A stretch of 64,000 nucleotides of DNA, taken from the NCBI RefSeq assembly GCF_024599795.1, contig NZ_CP102246.1:1674001-1738000 (forward strand), read 5' to 3'. The notes under the pieces are model-generated. The model made no database searches and was not told where the DNA came from. It worked only from the letters and a program-made list of their open reading frames with translations. Shown here in pieces: positions 9,289 through 20,209 of this stretch. Position 1 is the first letter of the stretch; each line of letters starts with the position of its first letter. The translations under genes were made by a program, and so were the position numbers. The DNA comes from Enterobacter cloacae complex sp. R_G8 (GTDB lineage Bacteria > Pseudomonadota > Gammaproteobacteria > Enterobacterales > Enterobacteriaceae).

Positions 9289-10959
9289 ATGTCAGTAAGT
9301 TCTTTTAACCGACGCTGGGCGACGGTGATCCTTGAAGCCCTGACTCGCCATGGCGTCAGGCATGTGTGTATTGCGCCGGGCTCACGCTCCACACCGCTGA
9401 CGCTGGCGGCAGCAGAGAACCGGGCATTTATTCACCACACCCATTTTGACGAGCGCGGCCTGGGCCACCTGGCGCTGGGGCTGGCAAAGGTCAGCAAGGA
9501 ACCGGTGGCGGTGATCGTCACCTCTGGTACTGCCGTGGCAAACCTCTATCCGGCCCTTATTGAAGCCGGGCTGACCGGTGAGAAACTGGTTCTGCTGACG
9601 GCCGATCGCCCGCCGGAGCTTATTGACTGCGGGGCGAACCAGGCTATTCGTCAGCCGGGCCTCTTTGCCTCGCATCCTTCGCAGACGGTTTCGTTACCCC
9701 GACCCACGCAGGACATTCCCGCAAGCTGGCTGGTCTCGACCGTCGATCACGCCATGGAGACGTTGCGCAGCGGGGCGTTACATATTAACTGTCCGTTTGC
9801 CGAGCCGCTGTACGGCGAAATGGACGACACCGGTCTTGCCTGGCAGCAGCAGCTTGGCGACTGGTGGGAGAGCGAAAAGCCGTGGCTGCGTGAGCAGACA
9901 CACCTTGAGAGCGCAAAGCAACGTGACTGGTTCTTCTGGCGGCAAAAACGTGGCGTGGTTATTGCCGGGCGCATGAGCGCCGCCGAAGGCAGGCAGGTGG
10001 CCGAATGGGCACACACCCTTGGCTGGCCGCTAATTGGCGACGTGCTGTCCCAGACCGGACAGCCGCTGCCGTGTGCCGATCTCTGGCTCGGGAATGCGAA
10101 AGCGGTCACTGAGCTGGCGCAGGCGCAGATTGTGGTTCAGCTGGGTTCAAGCCTGACTGGCAAACGGTTACTGCAGTGGCAGGCAACCTGCACTCCGGAA
10201 GAGTACTGGCTGGTGGATCCGCTGGAAGGGCGGCTCGATCCGGCGCACCATCGCGGTCGTCGTCTGGTAAGCGAGATCGATGCCTGGCTGGCGCTGCACC
10301 CGGCGGAAAAGCGCACCCCGTGGGCCGTTGCGATCCCGGCGCTGTCGCGTCAGGCGTGGGAGTTGACCCGCGCACAATGCGAACGTTTTGGTGAAGCAGA
10401 GCTGGCGCACCGTATTCACCGGTATCTGCCGGAGCAGGGGCAGCTGTTTGTCGGTAACAGCCTGGTGGTGCGTCTGATTGATGCGTTCTCAAAACTGCCT
10501 GCGGGCTATCCGGTCTACAGTAACCGTGGCGCCAGCGGCATTGACGGGTTGATCTCCACGGCGGCGGGTGTGCAGCGAGCCAGCGCAAAATCCACGCTGG
10601 CGATCGTGGGCGATCTTTCGGCGCTGTACGATCTCAATGCGCTGGCGCTGCTGCGTCAGGTGTCGGCGCCGTTTGTGCTGATTGTGGTCAACAATAACGG
10701 CGGACAGATTTTCTCCCTGCTGCCGACACCGCAGAGTGAACGCGAGCGCTTCTATCTGATGCCGCAGAACGTGCAGTTTGAACATGCCGCAGCGATGTTT
10801 AATCTGAAATACCATCGCCCGGAAAACTGGGAAGCGCTGGATGCCGCCCTGAGCAGTGCCTGGCGACAGCCCGGTGCAACGCTGATTGAACTGGTCGTCA
10901 ACGAGGCTGACGGTGCGCAGAAGCTGCAAAGCCTGCTGGCGCAGGTGAGCCACCTGTGA
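9289..10959 (+). CDS. menD: SEPHCHC synthase MenD
   Basis: Thiamine-diphosphate enzyme that joins isochorismate and 2-oxoglutarate to give 2-succinyl-5-enolpyruvyl-6-hydroxy-3-cyclohexene-1-carboxylate. From the ATG at 9289 it has 556 residues as in E. coli and begins [10 protein letters not shown]. An upstream TTG codon would add six residues without family support. Visible motifs are [16 protein letters not shown] with the catalytic glutamate of ThDP enzymes near residue 55, and the ThDP/metal segment from [12 protein letters not shown] to NNNGG near 440-470. Its stop overlaps the menH start. Confidence 0.97.
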   Translation: MSVSSFNRRWATVILEALTRHGVRHVCIAPGSRSTPLTLAAAENRAFIHHTHFDERGLGHLALGLAKVSKEPVAVIVTSGTAVANLYPALIEAGLTGEKLVLLTADRPPELIDCGANQAIRQPGLFASHPSQTVSLPRPTQDIPASWLVSTVDHAMETLRSGALHINCPFAEPLYGEMDDTGLAWQQQLGDWWESEKPWLREQTHLESAKQRDWFFWRQKRGVVIAGRMSAAEGRQVAEWAHTLGWPLIGDVLSQTGQPLPCADLWLGNAKAVTELAQAQIVVQLGSSLTGKRLLQWQATCTPEEYWLVDPLEGRLDPAHHRGRRLVSEIDAWLALHPAEKRTPWAVAIPALSRQAWELTRAQCERFGEAELAHRIHRYLPEQGQLFVGNSLVVRLIDAFSKLPAGYPVYSNRGASGIDGLISTAAGVQRASAKSTLAIVGDLSALYDLNALALLRQVSAPFVLIVVNNNGGQIFSLLPTPQSERERFYLMPQNVQFEHAAAMFNLKYHRPENWEALDAALSSAWRQPGATLIELVVNEADGAQKLQSLLAQVSHL

Positions 10960-11732
10960 TCCTCGCAGGCGTGCAACAAGCCGGTAAACCAGGCTACCCC
11001 TGGATGGTCTTTTTGCATGGATTTTCCGGGGATTGCCACGAGTGGCAGACGATCGGGGAGGCGCTCGGCGATTACCCCCGGCTTTATCTCGACCTGCCGG
11101 GTCACGGCCGGTCCGCCAGTATGGCCGTCACGGGGTTCGAAGAGATGAGTGACGTGCTTACCCGAACCCTTGTTAGTTACAACATACTTAACTACTGGCT
11201 GGTGGGGTACTCCCTCGGTGGCCGCATTGCGATGTTCCATGCCTGCCAGGATCCTGCGGGGCTTCGCGGCATCATCGTGGAGGGCGGGCATCCGGGTCTG
11301 CAGGCGGTCGCAGCGCGAGAGGCAAGGTCTGCGTCCGACCATCTGTGGGCGCAGCGTTTTCGCACGCAGCCCCTCTCAAACGTCTTTGCCGACTGGTATC
11401 AACAGCCTGTCTTTGCCTCCCTGACGGACAGCCAGCGCAGGGCGCTCATCGCCCTGCGCTGTCGCAACGCGGGCACAAACCTGGCGATGATGCTCGAGGC
11501 AACCTCGCTTGCCGTGCAACCAGACCTGCGTGCCGCACTCAGCGCGCGAAATTTCCCTTTTGATTATCTCTATGGCGAACGTGACGAGAAGTTCGCGGCC
11601 CTGGCCGCTGAGCTGAACGCGGTTCGCCATGTCATTCCAAACGCCGGACACAACGCCCACCGGGAAAATCCCGGGGCGGTTAGCGCGAGTCTGGCTAAGA
11701 TACTGCGTCGTCGAATAAAGGACACACTATGA
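10956..11732 (+). CDS. menH: SHCHC synthase MenH (alpha/beta hydrolase fold, GTG start)
   Basis: Eliminates pyruvate from SEPHCHC to give 2-succinyl-6-hydroxy-2,4-cyclohexadiene-1-carboxylate. It starts with GTG overlapping the menD TGA by four bases, so translation is coupled. The 258 residues (E. coli: 252) carry the nucleophile Ser86 in GYSLGG, the [10 protein letters not shown] oxyanion region at 21-30, and the catalytic histidine in [10 protein letters not shown] near the C-terminus. Third gene of the men operon. Confidence 0.96.
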   Translation: MILAGVQQAGKPGYPWMVFLHGFSGDCHEWQTIGEALGDYPRLYLDLPGHGRSASMAVTGFEEMSDVLTRTLVSYNILNYWLVGYSLGGRIAMFHACQDPAGLRGIIVEGGHPGLQAVAAREARSASDHLWAQRFRTQPLSNVFADWYQQPVFASLTDSQRRALIALRCRNAGTNLAMMLEATSLAVQPDLRAALSARNFPFDYLYGERDEKFAALAAELNAVRHVIPNAGHNAHRENPGAVSASLAKILRRRIKDTL

Positions 11733-12586
11733 TCTATCCTGATGAAAACATGCTCTATGCACCGGTTGAATGGCAAGACTGCTCCGAAGGCTACACCGAC
11801 ATTCGCTATCACAAATCGACTGACGGCATCGCCAAAATCACCATTAACCGTCCGCAGGTGCGCAACGCGTTCCGTCCGCTGACCGTAAAAGAGATGATTC
11901 AGGCCCTGGCGGATGCGCGCTATGACGACAACATCGGCGTCATCGTCCTGACCGGGGAAGGCGAAAAAGCGTTCTGCTCCGGTGGCGATCAGAAAGTGCG
12001 CGGTGACTACGGCGGATATCAGGACGATGCGGGTACCCATCACCTGAACGTCCTCGATTTCCAGCGTCAGATCCGCACCTGTCCAAAACCGGTGGTGGCC
12101 ATGGTGGCGGGCTACTCTATCGGCGGCGGTCACGTGCTGCACATGATGTGCGATCTGACGATTGCCGCAGAGAACGCCATCTTCGGCCAGACCGGCCCGA
12201 AAGTCGGCTCCTTCGACGGCGGATGGGGGGCTTCCTACATGGCGCGCATTGTTGGTCAGAAAAAAGCCCGTGAAATCTGGTTCCTGTGCCGCCAGTACAA
12301 TGCCCAGGAAGCGCTGGACATGGGACTGGTTAACACCGTGGTGCCAATTGCCGATCTCGAAAAAGAGACCGTTCGCTGGTGTCGCGAAATGCTGCAGAAT
12401 AGCCCAATGGCGCTGCGTTGCCTGAAAGCGGCCCTGAACGCCGACTGTGACGGTCAGGCGGGTCTGCAGGAGCTGGCAGGTAACGCCACCATGCTGTTCT
12501 ACATGACCGAAGAGGGCCAGGAAGGACGCAACGCGTTTAACGAAAAACGCCAGCCAGACTTCAGCAAATACAAACGGAACCCGTAA
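11729..12586 (+). CDS. menB: 1,4-dihydroxy-2-naphthoyl-CoA synthase MenB
   Basis: Crotonase-fold enzyme that closes the naphthoquinone ring from succinylbenzoyl-CoA; 285 residues, identical in length to E. coli MenB. Typical segments are [15 protein letters not shown] near residue 85-100, the glycine-rich oxyanion loop [16 protein letters not shown], and the GSFDGGWG active-site motif. It starts 4 bases inside the end of menH, and its TAA overlaps the menC ATG. Confidence 0.98.
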   Translation: MIYPDENMLYAPVEWQDCSEGYTDIRYHKSTDGIAKITINRPQVRNAFRPLTVKEMIQALADARYDDNIGVIVLTGEGEKAFCSGGDQKVRGDYGGYQDDAGTHHLNVLDFQRQIRTCPKPVVAMVAGYSIGGGHVLHMMCDLTIAAENAIFGQTGPKVGSFDGGWGASYMARIVGQKKAREIWFLCRQYNAQEALDMGLVNTVVPIADLEKETVRWCREMLQNSPMALRCLKAALNADCDGQAGLQELAGNATMLFYMTEEGQEGRNAFNEKRQPDFSKYKRNP

Positions 12587-13548
12587 TGCGTCGCGCGCAG
12601 GTTTACCGCTGGCAGATACCGATGGACGCGGGCGTGGTGCTGCGTGAACGGCGGTTAAAAACCCGTGATGGCTTTTTCGTGCAACTGCAGCAGGGCGAAG
12701 GGCAGGGCTGGGGCGAGATTTCGCCTCTGCCGGGCTTTAGCCTGGAGTCGCTGGAGGTGGCGCAGGCTGCGCTGGTGGCATGGGTAGAGGAATGGCGTTC
12801 AGGCGTGAATCCGCCGCTGCCGGATGTGCCTTCCGTTGCGTTTGGCATCAGCTGCGCGCTTGCGGAGCTCGACGGTAGCCTGCCTGATGAGGCCGATTAC
12901 CGTGCCGCGCCGCTCTGCACGGGCGATCCGGACGAGCTGTTTGCACTGCTCAGCGCAATGCCCGGCGAGAAAGTGGCGAAAATCAAAGTCGGTCTTTACG
13001 AAGCGGTACGCGACGGGATGGTCGCTAACCTGTTGCTGGAAGCGATCCCCGATCTGCGCCTGCGTCTGGATGCCAACCGCGCCTGGACGCCGCTTAAGGC
13101 GCAGCAGTTTGCAAAGTACGTCAACCCGGCGTACCGCAGCCGCATTGCCTTTCTGGAAGAGCCATGCAAAACCCGTGAGGATTCACGCGCCTTTGCCCGT
13201 GAAACCGGCATTGCCATCGCCTGGGATGAAAGTCTGCGCGAGGCGGATTTTGTCTTTAGCGCCGAGCCGGGCGTCAGCGCCGTGGTCATAAAGCCGACCC
13301 TGACGGGCTGTCTGGCAAAGGTGCGTGAACAGGTGGCGGCAGCGCATGCCGCAGGGCTGACGGCGGTGATCAGCTCCTCCATCGAATCCAGCCTTGGGCT
13401 GACGCAGCTGGCACGCATTGCCGCCTGGTTAACGCCCGACACCATCCCCGGGCTGGACACGCTAAACCTGATGCAAACCCAGCTCATTCGCCCGTGGCCG
13501 GGGAGCGCGCTGCCGTGCGCGGGCGTTGAGGCGCTGGAGCCGTTGTAA
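12586..13548 (+). CDS. menC: o-Succinylbenzoate synthase MenC
   Basis: Enolase-superfamily dehydratase making o-succinylbenzoate from SHCHC; 320 residues as in E. coli. The superfamily catalytic set is readable: KIKVGLYE (acid/base lysine), [13 protein letters not shown] and WDESLRE (three metal ligands), and VIKPTLTG (second lysine). It overlaps menB and menE by one base each, consistent with tight translational coupling in the operon. Confidence 0.97.
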   Translation: MRRAQVYRWQIPMDAGVVLRERRLKTRDGFFVQLQQGEGQGWGEISPLPGFSLESLEVAQAALVAWVEEWRSGVNPPLPDVPSVAFGISCALAELDGSLPDEADYRAAPLCTGDPDELFALLSAMPGEKVAKIKVGLYEAVRDGMVANLLLEAIPDLRLRLDANRAWTPLKAQQFAKYVNPAYRSRIAFLEEPCKTREDSRAFARETGIAIAWDESLREADFVFSAEPGVSAVVIKPTLTGCLAKVREQVAAAHAAGLTAVISSSIESSLGLTQLARIAAWLTPDTIPGLDTLNLMQTQLIRPWPGSALPCAGVEALEPL

Positions 13549-14909
13549 TGAGTTTTAGCGACTGGCCGTGGCGGCACTGGCGCGTGCAGCGTGCTGATAA
13601 ACCGGCTCTGCGCCTGAATGACGAGGTGCTCAGCTGGCAACAGCTCTGCACCCGCATCGACAATCTGGCTGCAGGGTTTCATCAGCAGGGCGTGGAGGCG
13701 GGTGACGGCGTGCTGCTGCTCGCCCATAATCACCCGCAGACCCTGCTGGCATGGCTGGCGCTGCTCCAGTGCGGCGCGCGTATCCTTCCCGTTAACCCGC
13801 AACTGCCGCGTCCGCTGCTGGAGGTATTACTTCCGCAGATGACGTTGCGTTTTGCGCTGGTGCTGGATGGTCACTACGATGGGCTTGCTGCCCTGAGCCT
13901 GCATGCGCTGTCTGGTGAATACCATGCGGCGTGGCAACCTGAGCGACTGGCCTCAATGACGCTCACCTCCGGCTCTACCGGGCTGCCGAAAGCGGCCGTT
14001 CATACCTGCGGGGCGCATCTTGCCAGCGCTGAGGGCGTCCTCGCGCTGATGCCCTACGGTGACGATGACGACTGGCTGCTGTCGCTGCCGCTGTTTCATG
14101 TCTCCGGGCAGGGGATCTTATGGCGCTGGCTGCAGGCTGGCGCGCGCTTAACCGTACGCGAGAAGCAGCCGCTGGAGCAGGCTTTACAGGGGTGTACGCA
14201 TGCCTCGCTGGTGCCAACCCAGCTCTGGCGTCTGCTTAATACCCACCAGCGGATCGCGCTGAAAGCGGTACTGCTGGGCGGGGCCGCTATCCCCGTTGAA
14301 CTGACGCAACAGGCGCGTGAGCAGGGGATCTGCACATTCTGCGGCTACGGCCTGACGGAGTTTGCCTCTACCGTCTGTGCGAAAGAGGCTGACGGTGAAC
14401 CGGACGTGGGCAGTGCGCTGCCGGGCAGAGAGGTGCAGGTCGTTAACGGTGAAGTGTGGATCAGGGCGCAAAGCATGGCCTCAGGCTACTGGCGCGACGG
14501 TGCGTTGTTACCGCTCACGAATTCAGAGGGCTGGTTCGCCACCCGCGATCGCGGCGAGCTGCATGATGGCCGCCTGACGATCTTCGGTCGGATGGATAAC
14601 CTCTTTTTCAGCGGAGGCGAAGGGATCCAGCCGGAGAGCCTGGAGCGGGTTATCGCGACCCATCCGCACATCAGCCAGGTCTTCATTGTCCCGCTGAATG
14701 ACGCCGAATTTGGTCAGCGTCCGGTGGCGGTAGTGGAGTGTGAGCCGGGAATGGATATCGCCCAATTCCCGGAATGGATTCAGGGCAAACTGGCGCGATT
14801 TGAGCAGCCCGTGCACTGGCTGGTGCTGCCAGCAGAGCTGAAAAATGGCGGGATTAAGATCTCCCGCCAGGCGTTAACACAGTGGGTGAATGCCCAACTG
14901 TCAGGGTAA
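13548..14909 (+). CDS. menE: o-Succinylbenzoate-CoA ligase MenE
   Basis: Adenylate-forming enzyme that activates o-succinylbenzoate to its CoA ester; 453 residues against 451 in E. coli. The AMP-binding P-loop LTSGSTGLPKAAVHT lies near residues 140-155, with the GYGLTE motif around 265 and the hinge region DRGELHDGRLTIFGRMDNL near 345. Last gene of the men operon. Its stop codon directly abuts the tctA stop codon on the other strand, leaving no space for a separate terminator. Confidence 0.96.
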   Translation: MSFSDWPWRHWRVQRADKPALRLNDEVLSWQQLCTRIDNLAAGFHQQGVEAGDGVLLLAHNHPQTLLAWLALLQCGARILPVNPQLPRPLLEVLLPQMTLRFALVLDGHYDGLAALSLHALSGEYHAAWQPERLASMTLTSGSTGLPKAAVHTCGAHLASAEGVLALMPYGDDDDWLLSLPLFHVSGQGILWRWLQAGARLTVREKQPLEQALQGCTHASLVPTQLWRLLNTHQRIALKAVLLGGAAIPVELTQQAREQGICTFCGYGLTEFASTVCAKEADGEPDVGSALPGREVQVVNGEVWIRAQSMASGYWRDGALLPLTNSEGWFATRDRGELHDGRLTIFGRMDNLFFSGGEGIQPESLERVIATHPHISQVFIVPLNDAEFGQRPVAVVECEPGMDIAQFPEWIQGKLARFEQPVHWLVLPAELKNGGIKISRQALTQWVNAQLSG

Positions 14910-16424
14910 TCAGCCGATATCGGGCTGCGGTTTACGCTGACGGCGGCGTAGCAGGCGCAGCACCGGCGGCACGACCACCACCACGATTGCCATCGCCAGC
15001 AGAACTTTCGCCACATTGCTGTCCCACAGAATGGAGACATTGCCATTGCTGATGGACAGGGCGCGGCGCAGGTTCTGCTCCAGCATCTCACCCAGCACAA
15101 AGCCCAGAATCAGTGGCGACATCGGGAAGTGCATTTTACGCAAGATGTAGCCGAACACCCCAAGCGCCACCATCAGGATCAGGTCGAAGGTGGTGCTGTG
15201 TACCGCATACACCCCCACCGCCGAGACGGCTGCGATTGCGGGTACCAGGAACCACAGTGGAATGGTCAGCATGCGGGTGAACAGACCAATCAGCGGGATG
15301 TTCATCACCAGCAGCATCACGTTGGCGATCAGCAGCGCCGCAATCAGCCCCCAGACGATGTCCGGCTGCTCGGTAAACATTGCCGGTCCCGGCGTGATGT
15401 TATAAAGCGTCAGCGCGCCCATCATCACCGCCGTGGTGCCGGAGCCGGGCACGCCCAGGGTGAGCATCGGTATAAACGAGCCGCAGGCCGAGGCATTATT
15501 GGCCGCCTCAGGTGCGGCAACCCCGCGAATATCCCCTTTACCAAAGCTGTCGCTGTTACCGCTGAGCTTTTTCTCGGTCATGTAGGTAATGGCGCTGGCG
15601 ATTGTCGCGCCGGCACCCGGCAAAATACCAACAAAGAAGCCAATCACTGAAGAGCGCAGCGTGGTGCCAATACACTGCGCGCCCTCTTTGGCACTAAAGA
15701 GCATCCGGCCGGTTTTACGCACCAGCGTCTGCCCGCTGCTGGTATGTTCCAGCATCAGTAAGATCTCAGAGACAGAGAACAGACCAATCACGACCACGAT
15801 AAACTGCACGCCGTCGGACAGGTGAACGCTGTCGAAGGTAAAGCGATAGACCCCGGTGTTGGCATCCACGCCGACGGTGGCTAACCCTAAGCCAATCAGC
15901 GCAGACAAAAACGATTTCAGTGGGTTTTGCGCCATCATGCTGCCGAGACAGGCGATGGCGAAGACCATCAGGGCAAAATATTCTGCCGGACCAAACGCCA
16001 GCGACCACTGGGCCAGCGCAGGGGCAAACAGAATGATGCCGCCAATGGCAATCAGCGAGCCAAAGAACGAACTCACGGCGGAGATGGACAGTGCCACGCC
16101 GCCGCGCCCCTGCCGCGCCATCGGGTAGCCATCCAGCGCGGTCATAATGGCCGCCGCATCCCCGGGTACGTTGAGCAGTATTGACGAGATACGGCCGCCA
16201 TATTCACAGCCGATGTAGACCGTCGCCAGCAGGATCAGGGCCGATTCCGCAGGCAGATGCAGGGCAAACGCCAGCGGGAGCAAAATAGCGACCCCGTTGA
16301 TGGGCCCAAGGCCGGGCAGCAGACCGACGATCGTCCCGACGAAGCAGCCGATCAGGGCGATCACCAGGTTTTCCGGGGTCATCGCCACAGCGAACCCCTG
16401 TGAGAGGTAAATCCAGGTATCCAT
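14910..16424 (-). CDS. tctA: Tripartite tricarboxylate transporter, large permease TctA
   Basis: Large membrane subunit of the TTT-family tricarboxylate (citrate) transporter, 504 residues with about 12 transmembrane helices. Typical family segments are [20 protein letters not shown] near residues 34-53 and [16 protein letters not shown] in the middle, two copies of the glycine/proline-rich motif expected of TctA. It follows tctB by 11 bases; tctC-tctB-tctA form one transcript. Substrate by family and by the linked tctDE genes: citrate or related tricarboxylates. Confidence 0.95.
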   Translation of the reverse strand: MDTWIYLSQGFAVAMTPENLVIALIGCFVGTIVGLLPGLGPINGVAILLPLAFALHLPAESALILLATVYIGCEYGGRISSILLNVPGDAAAIMTALDGYPMARQGRGGVALSISAVSSFFGSLIAIGGIILFAPALAQWSLAFGPAEYFALMVFAIACLGSMMAQNPLKSFLSALIGLGLATVGVDANTGVYRFTFDSVHLSDGVQFIVVVIGLFSVSEILLMLEHTSSGQTLVRKTGRMLFSAKEGAQCIGTTLRSSVIGFFVGILPGAGATIASAITYMTEKKLSGNSDSFGKGDIRGVAAPEAANNASACGSFIPMLTLGVPGSGTTAVMMGALTLYNITPGPAMFTEQPDIVWGLIAALLIANVMLLVMNIPLIGLFTRMLTIPLWFLVPAIAAVSAVGVYAVHSTTFDLILMVALGVFGYILRKMHFPMSPLILGFVLGEMLEQNLRRALSISNGNVSILWDSNVAKVLLAMAIVVVVVPPVLRLLRRRQRKPQPDIG

Positions 16425-16435
16425 AGCGTGCTCCG

Positions 16436-16867
16436 TTAATTAAGCCAGGCGCCAGGCGGCAGCGTCACATCCAGCAGGCGGTCAAAGGCGTACCAGAGGA
16501 AAATGCCCATCACCACGCCCGAGATCCCCGCCGCCGGGAGGCTGGCGTTAAACAGTATGCCGATCACCATCGTCAGGATGGCGGTCGCTACCGGGAAGCC
16601 GAGCCACTCAAAGCCCCAGGCGTACATCAGCAGGACAATGACCATCACCAGCAGCCGCTGCAGAATGCGCTTAGGCGGCCACTCTACGGTATCCGGATGG
16701 CGTAACAGCAAGGCCACCGAACAGAGCAGCATCAGGCCGACAATGCCCATGGGAAAGGGGCGTGGCCCCACCGGTTCATAGCTGTATTCGCTGTGGATCT
16801 GCCAGGCGACGAACATCCCGCCAATGCAGAGCAACAACCAGATCCCGGCAAAAATGCGATCGCTCAT
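16436..16867 (-). CDS. tctB: Tripartite tricarboxylate transporter, small permease TctB
   Basis: Small, poorly conserved membrane subunit of the TctABC transporter. The 143 residues contain about four predicted transmembrane segments (near 5-22, 40-56, 75-105 and 115-135). It is recognised mainly by size, hydrophobicity and position, 11 bases from both tctC upstream and tctA downstream on the same strand. Confidence 0.92.
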   Translation of the reverse strand: MSDRIFAGIWLLLCIGGMFVAWQIHSEYSYEPVGPRPFPMGIVGLMLLCSVALLLRHPDTVEWPPKRILQRLLVMVIVLLMYAWGFEWLGFPVATAILTMVIGILFNASLPAAGISGVVMGIFLWYAFDRLLDVTLPPGAWLN

Positions 16868-16878
16868 AGCACCTCCGG

Positions 16879-17859
16879 TTATTTGGCCAGGCCAAAGGCT
16901 TTCGCCTGTTCGCGGTAGTCATTCACCTGTTTTTTAACGTAGTCGTCCAGCTGCTTGCCACTCAGGTTGAACTCGAACAGCCCGCGCAGATCGCGCTGCT
17001 TTTTAAACTCCTCGGTCTGCTGGAGTTTGTTAAAGGTGTCGACCCACCACTGGTATTCCGCATCGGTGACTTTTGGCCCGACGAAGAAGCCGCGGATAAT
17101 CGGCCAGACCAGGTTATAACCCTGCTCTTTGGCGGTAGGGACGTTTGCCAGCTGGCCCGGCAGGCGGTTTTCGGAGAAGACCGCCAGCACGCGGATTTTA
17201 TCGCCGCTGAGGTAGGGCACCATTTCGCTGAGATCGCCGGAAACCGCCTGTACGTGATTGCCCATCAGCGCCGTCACCGGTTCACCGCCGCCCTCAAACG
17301 CCACGTAGCGCATTTTGTGCGGATCCACTTTCGCCTGCTGCGCCAGCAGGGCCGCTTTCATCCAGTCCTGACTGCCGATAGAGGCACCGGCACCAATCAC
17401 CACGCTGTTGGGGTCTTTTTCCATCGCGGTGAGCAAATCTTTCAGGGATTTCCACGGGGAATCCGCGCGCACCGCAATCATGCCGTAGTCGGTGCCGACG
17501 GTGGCCAGCCAGCGCACGTCATCCACGCCGTAGCGGCCAAACTTGCCCTGAGAAAGGTTGAGCAGCGAGCCGCCGGAGAAGGCCACCACCGTGCCGGCTT
17601 CCGCCGGACGTTGCGCGACAATCGCGTTATAAGCTACCGCACCCACGCCGCCAGGCATGTAGGTCACACGCATGGGTTTCTCGATGGCCTTCGTCTCCAG
17701 CATGCTGACCTGAATCAGTTTACAGGTGAGATCGAAACCACCACCCGGTTTGGCCGGGGCGATACATTCGGTGCGGGACGGGGCGTCCTGCGCCTGGACA
17801 ACAGAGGCACTCATCATCAATACGCTTGCAGCAAGCGTTGAAAGTAATTGTTTTTTCAT
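16879..17859 (-). CDS. tctC: Tricarboxylate-binding periplasmic protein TctC
   Basis: Periplasmic substrate-binding receptor of the TctABC transporter, 326 residues. It has a cleavable signal peptide (MKKQLLSTLAASVLMMSA..., cleavage likely after VQAQ near residue 24) and the Bug/TctC fold. The GGGFDL segment early in the mature protein and the IGAGASIGSQDW segment are typical of ligand binding. First gene of tctCBA, divergent from the regulator gene tctD across a 149-base spacer. Confidence 0.95.
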   Translation of the reverse strand: MKKQLLSTLAASVLMMSASVVQAQDAPSRTECIAPAKPGGGFDLTCKLIQVSMLETKAIEKPMRVTYMPGGVGAVAYNAIVAQRPAEAGTVVAFSGGSLLNLSQGKFGRYGVDDVRWLATVGTDYGMIAVRADSPWKSLKDLLTAMEKDPNSVVIGAGASIGSQDWMKAALLAQQAKVDPHKMRYVAFEGGGEPVTALMGNHVQAVSGDLSEMVPYLSGDKIRVLAVFSENRLPGQLANVPTAKEQGYNLVWPIIRGFFVGPKVTDAEYQWWVDTFNKLQQTEEFKKQRDLRGLFEFNLSGKQLDDYVKKQVNDYREQAKAFGLAK

Positions 17860-18008
17860 CGTTTATCCTCACGCCGGCGATCCGGGAGTACGGGTACGGG
17901 TTTTTTTCTGATTATGTGAACCACCTTGTAGCGGTTCCGTTGCGTGATTGTTAAAACATTAACCTTTCATTTCCCTTTCAACGCGACACCAACTTTACAG
18001 GATGTGAT

Positions 18009-18683
18009 ATGCGTCTCTTACTGGCGGAAGATAATCGTGAGCTGGCTCACTGGCTGGAGAAAGCGCTGGTGCAGGAGGGCTTTGCCGTGGATTGCGTTTC
18101 TGACGGTCGCGCGGCCGATCATCTTCTGCAGGGGGAAAACTACGCGGTGGCGATCCTCGACATCGGCATGCCCGGTTTTGACGGCCTGGAGGTGGTACAC
18201 CGTTTGCGAAAACGCGGCCAGACCTTGCCGGTGCTGTTTCTCACCGCACGCAGCAACGTGGCGGATCGGGTGAAAGGGCTGAACGCCGGAGCGGATGATT
18301 ATCTGCCAAAACCGTTCGAACTGGAGGAGCTTGACGCCCGCCTGCGTGCCCTGCTGCGCAGAAGCGAGGGGCGGACCCAGGAGCGTCAGCGCCTGGGGGA
18401 GCTGGAGTATGACGACGACGGTTTTTTCCTGCTGCGCGATGAGCCGCTCGCGCTCACTCCGCGCGAACTGTCGCTGCTGAAGGTGCTGATGCATCGCCGC
18501 ACCCGGCCTGTCTCCCGGCAGCAGCTGTTCGACCAGGTGTTTAGCCTGAATGACGACGTCAGCCCGGAGAGTCTCGATCTCTACATCCATCGTCTGCGCA
18601 AAAAGCTGAGCGGCAGCGGCGTGCGGATCACCACCCTGCGCGGGCTGGGCTATGTGCTGGAGTGCGGCGATGAAGTGGGTTAA
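18009..18683 (+). CDS. tctD: Response regulator TctD
   Basis: OmpR/PhoB-type response regulator of the tricarboxylate transporter, 224 residues. The receiver domain (1-115) has phosphoacceptor Asp51 in AILDIGMPGFDG and conserved Lys near 102 (LPKPFEL). The winged-helix domain (about 128-220) contains the RLRKKLSG recognition helix. It is divergent from tctCBA, and the 149-base intergenic region 17860-18008 presumably holds both promoters, though I cannot pick out a clear binding site there. It overlaps tctE. Confidence 0.95.
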   Translation: MRLLLAEDNRELAHWLEKALVQEGFAVDCVSDGRAADHLLQGENYAVAILDIGMPGFDGLEVVHRLRKRGQTLPVLFLTARSNVADRVKGLNAGADDYLPKPFELEELDARLRALLRRSEGRTQERQRLGELEYDDDGFFLLRDEPLALTPRELSLLKVLMHRRTRPVSRQQLFDQVFSLNDDVSPESLDLYIHRLRKKLSGSGVRITTLRGLGYVLECGDEVG

Positions 18684-20079
18684 GCCTCAGTCGCTTTATC
18701 TGCAGCTGCTGCTTTTTCTCGGCCTGCCACTGCTGTTGCTGTGGGGGTTATCGGCCTTTAACAGCTACGTCAGCGCGCTGCAGGCGGCGACGCAGGCATA
18801 CGACCGCACGCTGTTATCCTCTGCGCGCACCATATCGGAGCAGCTGGTGGTTCATGACGGTAAGCTTGGGGTAAATGTGCCCTGGGTGGTACTCGACAGT
18901 TTTGAACTGAATATGAACGACCGGCTCTATTACAAGGTGGTCGATCCCGACGGGCGGGTGATCTCCGGTTATGACGATCTGCCGAAGATGCCGCCGGCAA
19001 CCTCGCGCACCACCCTCTATCCGGCGCTGGCCTGGTTTTATCATACCGAGTATCGCGGACAGGCGATTCGGGTGGCGCGCCTGCTGCAACCCGTCAATGA
19101 AGATAATATTGTTGGCATGGCCGAGATATATGTGGCGGAGACACTCCAGTCCCGCCGCTATCTCGCCAGCCAGTTACTCTTTTCGTCGTGGGTCTCCCAG
19201 GGGCTGCTGGTCCTGCTGACGCTGGTGCTGACCGCGTGGCTGCTGCGCCGCGTGCTGCGCCCGATGCGCCAGCTCTCATCTTTGATGGTGCGACGCGATC
19301 CTGGCCTGCTCGCACCGTTGCCGGAGCTGTTGCCCTGGTCCGAAACCCGGCTGCTGATCGTGGCCTTTAACCGCTATATTGACAGGCTTCGCGGCGTGCT
19401 TTCACGGCAGGAACGCTTTAACGCCGATGCCTCGCATCAGCTTAAAACGCCGCTGGCCGTGCTGAAAACCCAGGTCTCTGTCGCCCTGACGCGCGAGGAT
19501 CCGGCCCTGTGGCAGGAGAGCCTGAGGGCGATGAATGTGACGCTCGATAACACCCTTGTGCTCACCGAACGGCTGTTGCAACTCTCGACGGTGAAGCGCA
19601 AAGAGCAGGGGGAGCGCCAGTTTGCCCCCGTGGATCTGGTGCAGGTGGTGCAGAACTGCTGCTTCTCCCGGCTGGCGCAGGCGCGCAGCAAGGCGATCGA
19701 TTTGGGTTACGACGGCATTCAGCAACCCGTCATGATGGAAGGTGATGAGGTACTGCTGGGCGAGCTGTGTGCCAACCTGCTTGAGAACGCGATCAAATAT
19801 ACCCCGGCAGGGGGCATCGTTACCGTATTCTTGTGCACCGACCAGGGCGCCGTTGAACTCAGCGTAGAGGATAGCGGCCCCGGTATTGACGATGACCAGA
19901 TACATCAGGCCATGCTGCCTTTCCACCGGCTGGACAACGTGGGGGATGCCGCCGGGTCAGGGATCGGGCTGGCGCTCGCGGGCGACATTGCCCGGCTGCA
20001 CCGCAGCCATCTGCAGCTTTCCCGCAGCGAAACGCTGGGCGGGCTGAGCGTAAAAATGCGCTTTCTGTTGCTGACGTAA
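18670..20079 (+). CDS. tctE: Sensor histidine kinase TctE
   Basis: Membrane sensor kinase partner of TctD, 469 residues from the ATG at 18670, which overlaps the end of tctD by 14 bases. Salmonella TctE has nearly the same length. An in-frame ATG at 18652 would add six residues. Two transmembrane helices (about 11-30 and 175-195) enclose a periplasmic sensor domain. The phosphoacceptor is His256 in DASHQLKTPLAV, followed by N-box NLLENAIKYTP and G-boxes DSGPGID and GSGIGLAL. Confidence 0.95.
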   Translation: MKWVKPQSLYLQLLLFLGLPLLLLWGLSAFNSYVSALQAATQAYDRTLLSSARTISEQLVVHDGKLGVNVPWVVLDSFELNMNDRLYYKVVDPDGRVISGYDDLPKMPPATSRTTLYPALAWFYHTEYRGQAIRVARLLQPVNEDNIVGMAEIYVAETLQSRRYLASQLLFSSWVSQGLLVLLTLVLTAWLLRRVLRPMRQLSSLMVRRDPGLLAPLPELLPWSETRLLIVAFNRYIDRLRGVLSRQERFNADASHQLKTPLAVLKTQVSVALTREDPALWQESLRAMNVTLDNTLVLTERLLQLSTVKRKEQGERQFAPVDLVQVVQNCCFSRLAQARSKAIDLGYDGIQQPVMMEGDEVLLGELCANLLENAIKYTPAGGIVTVFLCTDQGAVELSVEDSGPGIDDDQIHQAMLPFHRLDNVGDAAGSGIGLALAGDIARLHRSHLQLSRSETLGGLSVKMRFLLLT

Positions 20080-20209
20080 AAAAGCCGCACGTTTCAAATC
20101 GTTACAATCTACTTGCTGGCCGCACGCAGAGTGCTTGATCCCCTGGCGTCTCAGGTTAAAATCTCGCGGTTTTTGGGACTTCTCTATAAAATTGTGCGGG
20201 ATCACGACA

